The position numbers were made by a program, and so were the translations under genes. Below, piece by piece: positions 27,520 to 36,850 of a DNA stretch of 45,853 nt; position 1 is the first letter of the stretch, and every line of letters begins with the position of its first letter. The notes beneath the pieces were generated by a model. The model was not told the DNA's origin. It worked only from the letters and a program-made list of their open reading frames with translations, and ran no database searches. The DNA comes from Deltaproteobacteria bacterium (GTDB taxonomy: Bacteria; Desulfobacterota; Binatia; Binatales; Binataceae): assembly GCA_021801125.1 (NCBI GenBank), contig JAJYYI010000011.1:1-45853 (forward strand), given 5' to 3'.

Positions 27520-28677
27520 TCAGGCGGGCAGGTAGCCGTCTCTTAGTAGTGACTTCGCGATAATCATGCGCTGCATCTCGCTGGTGCCTTCGCCGATCTC
27601 GCAGAGCTTCGCGTCGCGCATGTAGCGCTCGACGTGGAACTCGGAAATATAGCCGTAGCCGCCGTGAATCTGGACGGCTCGCTCCGTCGCCCACATCGCG
27701 GTTTCGGAGGCAAAGAGCTTCGCTATGGCGGCTTCACGGCCGTAGGGCTTTCCGGCGTCCTTGAGGCGCGCCGCGCGCAGAATAAGCAGCCACGCAGCGT
27801 CGATCCGCGTCGCCATGTCTGCGATCATCCATTGAATCGCCTGAAATTCGGCAATCGGTCGGCCGAATTGCTTCCGCTCACGCGCGTAAGCAACGGCGGT
27901 CTCGAAACCCGCGCGCGCGATCCCGAGTGAGAAGCCCGCGACGCCGACCCTGCCGGCTTCCAGCACCTTGAGCGTCTGCCGATAGCCCTCACCGCTTGGC
28001 CCGATACGGTTCGCGGCGGGAACTGTGACGTTGTCGAAGATCACCTCACCGGTGTCAGAGGCGCGCAGACCGAGTTTTTCGATTTTCCGCCCGTTGCTCA
28101 GCCCCTTGGTGCCACGCTCGACAATAAACGCCGAAATGCCGCCCTTGCCCTGCTCCGGATTCTCGACGGCCGTTACGACGTAGACGTCGGCGATGTTGCC
28201 GTTGGTGATGAACATCTTGCTGCCGTTGATCAAATAATCGCCGCCGCTCAACGTTGCGCGCGTGCGCATCGCGCTTGCGTCCGAGCCGCTGCCGGGCTCG
28301 GTCAGGCACCATGCGCCGAGCTTTTTGCCGGCGAGCATCGCGGGCAGATAGCGCTGTTGTTGCTGTTCCGAGGCAAAGGCGCCGATATGACCGGCGGAGA
28401 GCGAAACGTGCGCCGCGCAAGAAAGCGCCACCGACGCGTCGCATCGCGCAAGACCCTCGACCACCAAAACCTGCGAGAGCGTGTCGGCTCCGGCGCCGCC
28501 GAAGCGCTCAGGGAAAGAAACGCCGAGAAAGCCGAGCGCGCCAAGTTTCTCCATGACCGCACGCGGAAAAGCCTCGTCCTTCTCCCATTGCGCGGCAAAC
28601 GGTCTGATTTCACGCTCGGCAAACGTGGCCAGAGTGTCACGGATCCGGCGATGCTCCTCGGTAAGCTCGGATTGCAT
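27520..28677 (-). CDS. Acyl-CoA dehydrogenase
   Basis: This FAD enzyme makes 2,3-enoyl-CoA from short-branched or straight acyl-CoA. FAD-contact blocks are AWCLTEPGSGSDASAM and FITNGNIADVYVV, and the C-terminal segment is [20 protein letters not shown]. The catalytic glutamate is in CEIGEGTSEMQ, the position used in short- and medium-chain enzymes. I chose the ATG at 28677 (MQSELTEEH), with GGGAG 8 bases upstream, over 28692. It is 385 aa and lies downstream of the B12-binding small subunit gene on the same strand, after a 196-bp gap. Confidence 0.9.
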   Translation of the reverse strand: MQSELTEEHRRIRDTLATFAEREIRPFAAQWEKDEAFPRAVMEKLGALGFLGVSFPERFGGAGADTLSQVLVVEGLARCDASVALSCAAHVSLSAGHIGAFASEQQQQRYLPAMLAGKKLGAWCLTEPGSGSDASAMRTRATLSGGDYLINGSKMFITNGNIADVYVVTAVENPEQGKGGISAFIVERGTKGLSNGRKIEKLGLRASDTGEVIFDNVTVPAANRIGPSGEGYRQTLKVLEAGRVGVAGFSLGIARAGFETAVAYARERKQFGRPIAEFQAIQWMIADMATRIDAAWLLILRAARLKDAGKPYGREAAIAKLFASETAMWATERAVQIHGGYGYISEFHVERYMRDAKLCEIGEGTSEMQRMIIAKSLLRDGYLPA

Positions 28678-28873
28678 CCCATTTTCTCCCATCTAATTAT
28701 CTCGTTCGGCGTGCCGCCCTTCTCTCAGCTTGGGTCCGCCCCGAACGGCGCGGCCATCAGAATGCGCGCGTCAGACGCAGTGTTGCGGCCGCCGTCATTC
28801 AACCTTTGGCGCGTGAACAACGCCGTTGGATGTCGCGGCCCCGCGTCGCGTTTAGGAATTGGCGTCGCCGGCC

Positions 28874-29278
28874 CTACTCGCGAGGTTTGATATTCTCCCT
28901 CACCCAGGAAGCAATTTCCTGGGTGGACGCGCCTGGAGTGAAGACCGCCTTGACACCGACTTCCTGCAGCTTTTGCGCATCTTCCGGCGGAATTATCCCA
29001 CCGCCGAAAACCACCACGTCACCGGCGTTGTTCTCTTTAAGCAGGCGGAGCACCTCGGGAAACAAGGTCATATGGGCGCCCGACAATATGCTCAGGCCAA
29101 CGCCGTCAACGTCTTCCTGAACCGCCGCTGCCGCAACCATCTCCGGGGTTTGGTGAAGGCCCGTATAAATTACCTCGAAGCCGGCGTCGCGCAAGGCCCG
29201 CGCAATTATTTTCGCGCCACGGTCATGGCCGTCCAGTCCCACCTTTGCAACCAGTATCCGGACCCTCCTATCGGTCAT
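28874..29278 (-). CDS. icmB: B12-binding small subunit of acyl-CoA mutase (IcmB-like)
   Basis: The protein is a free-standing cobalamin-binding domain of 134 aa, the size of IcmB (136 aa). The base-off B12 motif DGHDRG supplies the cobalt-ligating histidine. GLSILSGAH and [13 protein letters not shown] complete the binding site. It lies 48 bp after the large subunit gene. Together they form a two-subunit mutase, as in isobutyryl-CoA mutase, rather than the single-chain methylmalonyl-CoA mutase. Confidence 0.85.
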   Translation of the reverse strand: MTDRRVRILVAKVGLDGHDRGAKIIARALRDAGFEVIYTGLHQTPEMVAAAAVQEDVDGVGLSILSGAHMTLFPEVLRLLKENNAGDVVVFGGGIIPPEDAQKLQEVGVKAVFTPGASTQEIASWVRENIKPRE

Positions 29279-29326
29279 CTTCGCACCCTGTAACAGCGTC
29301 TCGCGAGAATCGCATCGCCGCTTCGC

Positions 29327-30979
29327 TCAAATCCAAGCCGGGTCCTTGTAGACGCCGAACTCGGTGCGATAAACGTCGCATATCTCACCCACGGTCGCTT
29401 CTTGCCTGACCGCCTCGCAGATCGGCTCCATCAGGTTATTCCCGCAACGGCACGCCTCGGCGACGCGCTTGAGCGCGTCCTTCACCGCTCGCTGGTTGCG
29501 CTCGCGCTTCATCTTGCGTACCCGCTGCACTTGCCTTTCTTCCACTGCCGGGTCGATTTTAAGCGTGGGAAGAGGAATCTCTTCCGGCGTTGTGTACTTA
29601 TTCACGCCCACGACCGTCTTGATTTTGTCTTCGATCTGGCGCTGGTAGCGAAAGGCGGCCTCGGCTATTTCCTGCTGCGGGTAACCAAGCTCGATCGCGC
29701 GAATCATACCGCCCATCTCTTCGATCCGCTTGATATACGCCATGGCCTCGCTTTCCATGCGGTTGGTCAGCGCCTCGAGCGCGTAGCTGCCGCCAAGGGG
29801 ATCGATCGTGTTAACGACGCCCGTCTCTTCGGCGATAATCTGTTGCGTGCGCAGAGCGACCGTGGCCGCGGCCTCCGTCGGCAGCGCCAACGTTTCGTCC
29901 ATCGCGTTGGTGTGGAGCGATTGCACGCCCCCGAGCACGCCGGCCAGCGCTTGAATCGCCACGCGCGCAATATTGTTGAGCGGTTGCTGCGCGGTGAGCG
30001 CCACGCCGGCGGTTTGCGCATGGGTGCGTAGCGTCATCGAGCGCGTGCGCTTAGCGCCGAAGCGCTCCTTCATCAACCGTGCCCAGATTCGGCGCGCGGC
30101 GCGAAGCTTGGCGATCTCCTCCAGGAAGTCGTTGTGCAGGTTGAAGAAAAAAGAGAGCCGCGGCGCAAAGTCGTCGACGTTGAGGCCCCGCTTCAGCGCT
30201 TCCTCCACGTAGCACACGCCGTCAGCCAGCGTGAAAGCCAACTCCTGCACTGCGGTCGAGCCGGCCTCGCGGATGTGGTAGCCGGAAATCGACACCGGAT
30301 GGAAGCGTGGGGCGCGCCGGCAGCAGAACTCGATCATGTCGACGACGATTCGCACCGACGGGTCGGGTGGACAGATCCATTCCTTCTGTGCGATGAACTC
30401 CTTGAGCATGTCGTTCTGGATGGTTCCGCTGACGCTGTCCCAGGTCGCACCCTGGCGCTCAGCGACGACCAGGTACATCGCCAGAATGACCGACGCAGAG
30501 CAGTTGACCGTCATCGAGGTGGTGATCTGGTCGAGGCGAATCTGGTCGTAAAGGCGTGCCATGTCATGGATGGAAGTTACCGAGACGCCTTCACGCCCGA
30601 CCTCGCCCATCGCGCGCTCATGGTCGGCGTCATAGCCCATCAGTGTGGGCATGTCGAAGGCCGTGGAAAGCCCGGTCTGTCCCTGCTTCAGCAGGAAACG
30701 AAAGCGGGCGTTGGTGTCCTCGGCCAGTCCGAAACCTGCGAACTGGCGCATCGTCCATAGCCGGCCCCGGTACATCGACGGATACACGCCGCGCGTGAAC
30801 GGATAATCGCCGGGGTTTCCAAGCGCCTCTGGATAATTAAGATTGGCGTCCTCAGGCGTATAAAGCGGGTCCAATTCGAGGTCGGAAACGGTCGAAAAGC
30901 GCACATCGCGTTCGCCCGCCGCCCGATACTGGGTGTTTAGCCATTGCTCCTTGTCGCTGGTCACTGCCTGCCCCCGCAT
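29327..30979 (-). CDS. icmA: Acyl-CoA mutase large subunit, isobutyryl-CoA mutase type (IcmA-like)
   Basis: This is the substrate-binding TIM-barrel subunit of a B12-dependent carbon-skeleton mutase, 550 aa. Databases would usually call it methylmalonyl-CoA mutase, but the specificity residues differ. The residue corresponding to MCM Tyr89 is F80 ([10 protein letters not shown]), and that corresponding to MCM Arg207 is Q198 (KEFIAQKEW). These are the residues of isobutyryl-CoA mutase, even with the same numbers. The position that is Asp117 in 2-hydroxyisobutyryl-CoA mutase is alanine here (STAFDMPTL), and the Ile90 position is F80, so it is not that enzyme. Expected reaction: isobutyryl-CoA to n-butyryl-CoA. 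It starts 2 bp after the upstream acyl-CoA dehydrogenase stop. No MeaB-type GTPase chaperone gene is in the window. Confidence 0.8.
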   Translation of the reverse strand: MRGQAVTSDKEQWLNTQYRAAGERDVRFSTVSDLELDPLYTPEDANLNYPEALGNPGDYPFTRGVYPSMYRGRLWTMRQFAGFGLAEDTNARFRFLLKQGQTGLSTAFDMPTLMGYDADHERAMGEVGREGVSVTSIHDMARLYDQIRLDQITTSMTVNCSASVILAMYLVVAERQGATWDSVSGTIQNDMLKEFIAQKEWICPPDPSVRIVVDMIEFCCRRAPRFHPVSISGYHIREAGSTAVQELAFTLADGVCYVEEALKRGLNVDDFAPRLSFFFNLHNDFLEEIAKLRAARRIWARLMKERFGAKRTRSMTLRTHAQTAGVALTAQQPLNNIARVAIQALAGVLGGVQSLHTNAMDETLALPTEAAATVALRTQQIIAEETGVVNTIDPLGGSYALEALTNRMESEAMAYIKRIEEMGGMIRAIELGYPQQEIAEAAFRYQRQIEDKIKTVVGVNKYTTPEEIPLPTLKIDPAVEERQVQRVRKMKRERNQRAVKDALKRVAEACRCGNNLMEPICEAVRQEATVGEICDVYRTEFGVYKDPAWI

Positions 30980-30981
30980 CT

Positions 30982-32127
30982 TTATCGCGTGCCTAAAACG
31001 TTGCTCGCGATCACCAGGCGCTGAATTTCCGAAGTGCCCTCGTAAAGCTCGGTGATCTTGGCGTCGCGAAAATATCGTTCGACCTTGAACTCTCTGGTGT
31101 AGCCGTAGCCGCCGTGAATCTGCACCGCCTCGAGCGCCGCTCGCATCGCCGCTTCCGAGGCGAACAGCTTTGCCATTGAGGACTGCATCGTGCAGCGCTC
31201 TCCGGCTTCCTTCAGCCGCGCGGCCCTCAGCACGAGAAGACGCGCGGCGTCAATCTCCACCGACATGTCGGCAAGCTTCCATTGAATCGCCTGATACTTC
31301 GCGATCGGAGCGCCGAATGCTTGGCGTTCGCCAGCGTATTTGAGAGAGGCCTCCAGCGCGGCGCGTCCTATCCCAACGGCCTGCGCGGCGATTCCGATGC
31401 GTCCGCCATCGAGCGTTTGCATCGCTATTTTGAATCCCTGTCCCTCTTCCCCCAGGAGATTTTCGCGCGGTACCCGCAGATCAACGAAGCTCAGCTGCGC
31501 GCTATGCGCGCCGTGGATCCCCATCTTCTCTTCGATGCGCGTAACCTGCCATCCCGGGGTCGAGGTATCGACCACGAAGGCGCTGAGCCCCCGATGACCC
31601 TGGGCGACGTCGGTGGCGGCGAAAACGATCGCGACCGAGGCCTGCGGCCCGTTGGTAATGAAGTTCTTGGTGCCGTTGAGCACGTAGTAATCGCCGTCAC
31701 GCAGGGCGCGCGTCTTAAGCGCGGCCGCGTCGGAGCCCGCCTGCGGCTCGGTAAGCGCAAAACAGCCAAGCTTTTCACCGCGCGCCATGGCGGGCAAAAA
31801 CGACTCTTTTTGCCGCTCAGTGCCGGCGCCCAACAGCGGCCATTCGGCCAGCGACGAGTGCGCCGAGAGAATCGTGGCAGTGGCGGCGCATTCGACCGCG
31901 ATTTCCTCAACCGTCAAGGCGTAGCTCACATGGTCAAGACCCGCGCCGCTATAGCGCTCGGGAATAAAGATGCCGAGCATGCCCAAGCGGCCAAGGTCGG
32001 CGACGATTTCGGTGGGGAAGCGATGGGTGCGGTCGGTTTCGACGCCGCTTGAGGCGAGTTTTTCGCGCGCGAAGCGGCGCGCGGTATCACGCGCCGCGCG
32101 CTGTTGCTCAGTTAGATCAAGATCCAT
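30982..32127 (-). CDS. Acyl-CoA dehydrogenase (first gene of the mutase operon)
   Basis: This 381-aa flavoprotein has the family blocks [30 protein letters not shown] and [20 protein letters not shown]. The catalytic glutamate is in [12 protein letters not shown], the short/medium-chain position. It immediately precedes the mutase large subunit gene (2-bp gap), so the two are surely cotranscribed. In an isobutyryl-CoA/butyryl-CoA pathway it would oxidise the butyryl-CoA or isobutyryl-CoA formed. The upstream region contains tandem duplications at 32151-32192. Confidence 0.9.
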   Translation of the reverse strand: MDLDLTEQQRAARDTARRFAREKLASSGVETDRTHRFPTEIVADLGRLGMLGIFIPERYSGAGLDHVSYALTVEEIAVECAATATILSAHSSLAEWPLLGAGTERQKESFLPAMARGEKLGCFALTEPQAGSDAAALKTRALRDGDYYVLNGTKNFITNGPQASVAIVFAATDVAQGHRGLSAFVVDTSTPGWQVTRIEEKMGIHGAHSAQLSFVDLRVPRENLLGEEGQGFKIAMQTLDGGRIGIAAQAVGIGRAALEASLKYAGERQAFGAPIAKYQAIQWKLADMSVEIDAARLLVLRAARLKEAGERCTMQSSMAKLFASEAAMRAALEAVQIHGGYGYTREFKVERYFRDAKITELYEGTSEIQRLVIASNVLGTR

Positions 32128-32490
32128 TTATAGCGGCCCCCAACGAAGCGCTGATTATAACTGATTATATTGGACTTCTTATATTGGACTTCGGTCCTTA
32201 TCGCATTGGCTTCCGTCGTCGTAAAGGTTGGCATTGGGGACCTAAGAGGTCCTGCCCCAAGCCAAATCGCGCGGTTGCGCGCCGCGTTTTTTGTCGCGCC
32301 CGCCGCGCGGTCGAGATCTAACGCCTGGGCGTTACGCCTAGGCGGAAAAGCCCCTTCACAACACGATATTACGGCGGATTAGCCATGCGGGTCTAGTCTT
32401 GGGCATCGCCCCAGCCTCGCCGCATGGATCAAATGCGGGCTTACGGTTCGCTGACACGGAGCAGGCGGTGCTTCTCACCCATCACGCGCG
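32128..32490. other. Intergenic region between mutase operon and enoyl-CoA hydratase
   Basis: There is no gene here. It is the presumed promoter region of the acyl-CoA dehydrogenase/mutase operon on its left side. It contains tandem short duplications (32151-32192), and the end of the hydratase transcript lies to its right. Confidence 0.4.
32151..32192. repeat. Tandem micro-duplications in promoter region
   Basis: CTGATTATAA/CTGATTATAT occurs twice in tandem (32151-32170), immediately overlapping two exact tandem copies of TTATATTGGACTTC (32165-32178 and 32179-32192). The AT-rich units lie about 25-65 bp upstream of the acyl-CoA dehydrogenase start. They look like recent replication slippage and may duplicate a -10-like element. 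Confidence 0.6.
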
Positions 32491-32519
32491 CCAGCCTCAA
32501 CTGAGCCGGTTGAGGCTGG
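32491..32519 (-). terminator. Hairpin downstream of enoyl-CoA hydratase
   Basis: A perfect 11-bp stem (CCAGCCTCAAC and its complement) has a 7-base loop, 40 bp after the hydratase stop in its direction of transcription. No U-run follows on the minus strand, so it is a weak terminator candidate. Confidence 0.4.
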
Positions 32520-32559
32520 ATCAAAAGCGGGTCTGTCGTGACGGTTTGGTACGCGCGCT

Positions 32560-33339
32560 CTAGCGGCCCTGCCACTGAGGCTTGCGCTTTTCCAGAAAAG
32601 CCTTCGTGCCTTCGACACGATCGGCAGTGGAGAAAGCCACGCCGGCGGCCTCTTGTTCGAAGCGCGTTCCGGCATCCTGGTTCATCGTGGCGGCGGCGCG
32701 CAAAGCGGCTTTGGCCTGCCGCACGGCGACCGGCGGTTTGCTGAGCAATTGCTCGGCGAGCGCGCGCGCCGTGCGCATCAGATCGCCCGGCGGGCAGACT
32801 CGATTAACCAGGCCCCATTCGAGAGCTTTATGCGCGTCGATTAGCTCTCCGCTTAAGATCAGCTCCGCGGCGCGCGTGCGTCCGATCCGATGAGGCAGGC
32901 GCTGGGTGCCGCCGAAGCCCGGAATCATACCCAGATTGATCTCGGGCTGGCCGAAGCGAGCCTGTTCACTGGCCACGATCAAATCGCAGGACATGGCCAG
33001 TTCCAGACCGCCCCCAAGAGCGAATCCGTTGACCGCGGCCACCACTGGCACCGGCAGTTCCTCCACGGTGCGCATCACGCGGTATCCGAGCTGGCAGAAC
33101 TCAAGACCCTCTACAGTCGACATCTCGGACATCGCCTTGATATCCGCGCCGGCGACGAACGCGCGATCGCCGGCTCCCGTGACGATGAGCGCGCGCACCT
33201 GCGGTGAGCGCCGCACTTCATGAAGTGCGTGCGACAACTCTTCCAGCACCAGGCGGTTGAGCGCGTTAAGTGATTGCGGGCGGTTGACCGTGATCAGGGA
33301 GATCTCGGCATATTCAACGGATAAGGTCTTGAACTCCAT
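32560..33339 (-). CDS. Enoyl-CoA hydratase/isomerase (crotonase family)
   Basis: The 259-aa protein hydrates trans-2-enoyl-CoA. The oxyanion-hole segments are AFVAGADIKAM and GFALGGGLELAM. Both catalytic glutamates are present, in GGGLELAMSCD and FGQPEINLGMIPG, as in true enoyl-CoA hydratase. It lies 29 bp after the glpX-like gene on the same strand. It could serve the acyl-CoA dehydrogenases downstream of it in beta-oxidation. Confidence 0.9.
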   Translation of the reverse strand: MEFKTLSVEYAEISLITVNRPQSLNALNRLVLEELSHALHEVRRSPQVRALIVTGAGDRAFVAGADIKAMSEMSTVEGLEFCQLGYRVMRTVEELPVPVVAAVNGFALGGGLELAMSCDLIVASEQARFGQPEINLGMIPGFGGTQRLPHRIGRTRAAELILSGELIDAHKALEWGLVNRVCPPGDLMRTARALAEQLLSKPPVAVRQAKAALRAAATMNQDAGTRFEQEAAGVAFSTADRVEGTKAFLEKRKPQWQGR

Positions 33340-33368
33340 CGATGCTCCGATCGGCTCGCGCCGGCAGG

Positions 33369-34322
33369 TCAGTACTCGGGTTTGAAATCGAAACGATGAA
33401 TCGCCTGGATGAAGCGTACCGTGCGCGTCTTCGAGCGCATCACGACGCTGTTGGTCGTTGCACCACCCGAAAAAAAGCGCACACCTTTCAGGTAGTCGCC
33501 GCTGGTGACGCCGGTGGCGGCGAACATCACGTTATCTCCGGTCATTTCCTCGAGTTCGTAGCAGTGGTTGACGTCAAGAATGCCCGCCTGCAAGCACTTC
33601 TCCGCTTCTTCCTCGTTGCGCGGCCTGAAACGGCATTGCCAATGACCGCCCGCGGCGCGTGCGGCGACAGCGGCGAGTACGCCCTGATGGGCGCCACCTA
33701 CACCCATCAAAATGTCGATTTCCGAGTCGGGCAGGGTCGTGGCCAGCGCCGCTGAGAGGTCGCCGGCGGAAAGCAACTTGATGCCGGCGCCGGTTTTACG
33801 CAACTCGCCGATTAGCCGGTCATGACGCGGTCGATCGAGAACCGCCACGCGCAGGTCCTCGACATAGACCTGCTTGGCCTCGGCCAAGGCCTTCAAATTG
33901 TCGGAAGGCGAGCGATCGAGGTCGACCACTCCACGCCCGACCGGTCCACAGGCTATCTTCTCCATATACGTGTTGGGGCATCGCAGAAGCCCGCCACGTT
34001 CGGCCAGCGCCACGCATGACAAGGCGTTGGAGCCCCCGGTGGCGCAAATCACCGGGCCCTCCAGGCTGTCGACAGCGACGTCCACTTCCGGACCGGCGCC
34101 GTTGCCGACGATCTCGCCGACATAGAGCGTGTCGGTTTCTCCCTCTTCGCCCTCGCCGACGATAATCTTGCCGTCGATGGTGATAGAATTAAGCGCCTTG
34201 CGCATTGCCTCGCAAGCGCCGCGGTCGGCGAGACGCTCGTCGCCCTTTCCAATGAAGCGGGCGGCGGCTAGCGCCGCTGCCTCGGTGGCGCGAACCGCCT
34301 CGAGCGCAAGATTGCGGTCCAA
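33369..34322 (-). CDS. glpX: Class II fructose-1,6-bisphosphatase, GlpX family
   Basis: The enzyme of gluconeogenesis removes the 1-phosphate of fructose 1,6-bisphosphate. The family opening DRNLALEAVRATEAAALAA is present, followed by VGEGEEGE, TYMEKIACGP, LDRPRHD and FAATGVTSGD. Two signature motifs are altered. The usual VDPxEGT reads VDSLEGP, keeping the Asp and Glu metal ligands but losing Pro and Thr. The usual GGAPEGV reads GGAHQGV, replacing a conserved Glu with Gln. I chose the TTG at 34322, preceded by GAAGGAAGAAGG and matching the usual start; another TTG at 34358 is possible. It lies between the ApgM-like and hydratase genes. Confidence 0.85.
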   Translation of the reverse strand: MDRNLALEAVRATEAAALAAARFIGKGDERLADRGACEAMRKALNSITIDGKIIVGEGEEGETDTLYVGEIVGNGAGPEVDVAVDSLEGPVICATGGSNALSCVALAERGGLLRCPNTYMEKIACGPVGRGVVDLDRSPSDNLKALAEAKQVYVEDLRVAVLDRPRHDRLIGELRKTGAGIKLLSAGDLSAALATTLPDSEIDILMGVGGAHQGVLAAVAARAAGGHWQCRFRPRNEEEAEKCLQAGILDVNHCYELEEMTGDNVMFAATGVTSGDYLKGVRFFSGGATTNSVVMRSKTRTVRFIQAIHRFDFKPEY

Positions 34323-34365
34323 CCTTCTTCCTTCCCCTCGCCTGGTTCTTTTGGCCAACCTACGG

Positions 34366-35580
34366 CTACACGGTGTTGCGAAAGAGCTCCCCGATTAACT
34401 CATGGCCTTGCTTGAACACAAGTCCACTCGATCGAGCGCTGCTTTCGTCGTAACCCCGGTTGCCCCCGCCGCGCCCGGTTAGCTGAGTCAACGAAAGCAT
34501 AGCAAAGGGTACCGGCTCGTTCGAGTGGGTTTTCAGTTCGCACGGGGTGGGGTGATCCGGCATGAGCAGCAGGCGAAAGTCCCCCATCTTGCGCAGCCCC
34601 TCGAGCATCGGGCCAACGATCAGCTCGTCGATGCGCTCGATGGCCTCGCGCTTGAGGTCCGGACGTCCCATGTGCCCGGCTTCGTCAGGAGCCTCGATGT
34701 GCAGCAGCAAAAAATCGTGCCGTTCGAGCGCTTGCAGCCCGTAGCGCGCCTTGGCCGCATAGTCGGTGTCGAGAAAGCCGGTGGCGCCCGGCACGTTGAT
34801 TCTTTCCAGTCCGGCTAGCCGGCCCAATCCGTTTACCAGGTCCACCGCCGAGATAACCGCGCCGGTCGCACCGAACCGGCTCTCCAGAGTCGGGAGCGAG
34901 GGCGCGCGGCCATGGCCCCAGAACCATACCGAGGTCGCTTCGCTCTCACCTTGCTCGCGTCGCTTGCGATTTACCGGATGGTCGCGCAAAAGCGCGCTCG
35001 CTTGCGTCATCAATTCGCGCAGACGTTCCGCGCCCTCTCCGGACGGCAGATAATCCGTCACCGCTTTGCCGGTAATGTCATGCGGCGGCGTCAGGCGCGA
35101 TCCGGAGGGCCCATGATGCCATACCATCAGATGGCGATAGCTGACGCCGTTGAAGAACTCTATCTCGCTGGTGCCCAGATGTCGCGCGAGGTCGCCCACC
35201 AGCACGGCCGCCTCCTCGCTGGTGATATGGCCGGAGGTGAAATCATTCATCACCAGCGCGCCGTTATTTTCGCCGCTGAGCGTTACGAGGTTCATTCTGA
35301 ATACGACGTCGCTGGGGGAAAGCTCGATTCCCCGAGCTGCGGCCTCTATCGGCGCGCGGCCGGTGTGGTAACGGCGCGGGTCGTATCCCAGCATGCTCAT
35401 CGTGCCGATATCACTGCCCGCCGGCATCCCGTCCGGGATCGTCGCCACCAGCCCCAGCGTTCCGCGCGAGGCGATGAGATTCATGTTTGGCTTGTGCGCG
35501 GCCTGCAGAGGTGTCTTGCCATCGAGTTGCGGACAAGGCCAATCCGCCATTCCATCGCCATGGATAATCACGCGCTTCAT
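34366..35580 (-). CDS. ApgM-family protein, probable homoserine kinase substitute
   Basis: The 404-aa protein belongs to the archaeal-type 2,3-bisphosphoglycerate-independent phosphoglycerate mutase group of the alkaline phosphatase superfamily. Metal-site motifs are IIHGDGMADW at the start, GSDIGTMSMLGYDP (nucleophile region), LHIEAPDEAGHMG and LLMPDHPTP. Members of this group that sit in threonine clusters are proposed, and in some bacteria shown, to phosphorylate homoserine in place of ThrB. Here it follows alaC, hom and thrC on the same strand, and no thrB is present in the cluster. Homoserine kinase is therefore my preferred role, with phosphoglycerate mutase the alternative. Confidence 0.8.
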   Translation of the reverse strand: MKRVIIHGDGMADWPCPQLDGKTPLQAAHKPNMNLIASRGTLGLVATIPDGMPAGSDIGTMSMLGYDPRRYHTGRAPIEAAARGIELSPSDVVFRMNLVTLSGENNGALVMNDFTSGHITSEEAAVLVGDLARHLGTSEIEFFNGVSYRHLMVWHHGPSGSRLTPPHDITGKAVTDYLPSGEGAERLRELMTQASALLRDHPVNRKRREQGESEATSVWFWGHGRAPSLPTLESRFGATGAVISAVDLVNGLGRLAGLERINVPGATGFLDTDYAAKARYGLQALERHDFLLLHIEAPDEAGHMGRPDLKREAIERIDELIVGPMLEGLRKMGDFRLLLMPDHPTPCELKTHSNEPVPFAMLSLTQLTGRGGGNRGYDESSARSSGLVFKQGHELIGELFRNTV

Positions 35581-35748
35581 CGTTCAAACTCCATGGTCTT
35601 TAACGCTCCGACCGGAAGTGAGGCGCGAGCGACTCGACGGCCCCATGCGGTCGTGCGAGCTTCGCGCGCTGGACCACAAGCCATCGCCGCGGCCGGTCGA
35701 CCACGGCTCGTCGCCCGTCCATCGCGCTAACCCGTTGCCGCGGAGTCA

Positions 35749-36849
35749 TCAGTCAAGCTCCAGAATCCTGAAAATGCGCTCGACGTCCGGCTCGACCACG
35801 GTAGAGTTTCCCAGGTTTTTGAGCGCCGTGTCAGGATCCTTGAGTCCGTGGCCGGTCAAAGTGCAGACTACGACCGAGCCCGGCTTAAAGCCATGGCATG
35901 CGCTGAATTTTAGCGCTCCGGCCAGCGATGCGGCCGAGGCGGGCTCGGCGAAGATGCCGTGCAGCGAGGCCAGCCGATAGGCCGCGAGAATCTCGTCGTC
36001 GGTGACGACGTCAATCGTTCCCTCGGACTCCTCGCGCACCTGCACGGCCTGCTTCCAGCTCGCCGGATTCCCGATTCGAATCGCGGTGGCGACGGTCCGC
36101 GGGTCGTCGAGCGGCTTGCCGAGAACAATCGGCGCTGCGTCAGCGGCCTGATATCCCATCATCTTCGGCAACTGTTCGATCAGCCCGTGCGCGCGGTATT
36201 CCTTGTAACCGGCCCAGTAAGCGGTGATATTGCCGGCGTTGCCGACCGGCAGGAAATGATAATTCGGAGCGGTTCGGAGCTGGTCGCAAACTTCGAAAGC
36301 GGCGGTCTTTTGCCCGGCGATCCGGTCCGGGTTAACGCTGTTGACGAGGCGAATCTTGACCGGATCGCGCTCGGCGAGGTCGCGGACCATCTTAAGGCAT
36401 ATGTCGAAGTTGCCGATCACCTCGATTACGCGTGCCCCATGGATCACGCTCTGCGATAGCTTGCCCAGCGCGACCGCCCCCTTGGGCACCAGCACAAAAG
36501 CCTTGAGCCCGGCGCGGGCGGCGTAGGCCGCGGCGGAGGCCGCCGTGTTGCCGGTCGAGGCGCAAATGACGGCGCGCGCGCCCTCGTTCAGCGCCTTGGT
36601 CAGCGCGACGGTCATCCCGCGGTCCTTGAACGACGCCGTGGGGTTGGCGCCTTCGCACTTGAGATAGAGCTTCACGCCCTGGCCCAACCGCTCGGCTAGC
36701 AGCGGGCTTTCAACCAACGGCGTGTTGCCTTCGCACAGGGTAACGACGCGCGCCGCGGGCTCGACGGGCAAAAAGGCACGGTAATGCTCGATAAGGCCCG
36801 GCCAGCGCTCGAGGCGCGCCGGCGCAGCTTGTTTGTCGCCGCCGGTCAT
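35749..36849 (-). CDS. thrC: Threonine synthase
   Basis: This PLP enzyme converts O-phosphohomoserine to threonine. The PLP lysine is in NPTASFKDRGM, and the phosphate cup CASTGNTAASAAAYAARAGL follows. The 366-aa length matches the short, plant/archaea-like class. It starts one base after the homoserine dehydrogenase stop (TAGGATG), so the two are translated together. The ApgM-like gene follows after about 170 bp. Confidence 0.95.
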   Translation of the reverse strand: MTGGDKQAAPARLERWPGLIEHYRAFLPVEPAARVVTLCEGNTPLVESPLLAERLGQGVKLYLKCEGANPTASFKDRGMTVALTKALNEGARAVICASTGNTAASAAAYAARAGLKAFVLVPKGAVALGKLSQSVIHGARVIEVIGNFDICLKMVRDLAERDPVKIRLVNSVNPDRIAGQKTAAFEVCDQLRTAPNYHFLPVGNAGNITAYWAGYKEYRAHGLIEQLPKMMGYQAADAAPIVLGKPLDDPRTVATAIRIGNPASWKQAVQVREESEGTIDVVTDDEILAAYRLASLHGIFAEPASAASLAGALKFSACHGFKPGSVVVCTLTGHGLKDPDTALKNLGNSTVVEPDVERIFRILELD

Positions 36850-36850
36850 C

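Noticed and set aside
29327-30979. 2-hydroxyisobutyryl-CoA mutase
   Set aside because: That enzyme has Ile at the F80 position and Asp where this protein has alanine (STAFD). The residues here match isobutyryl-CoA mutase instead.
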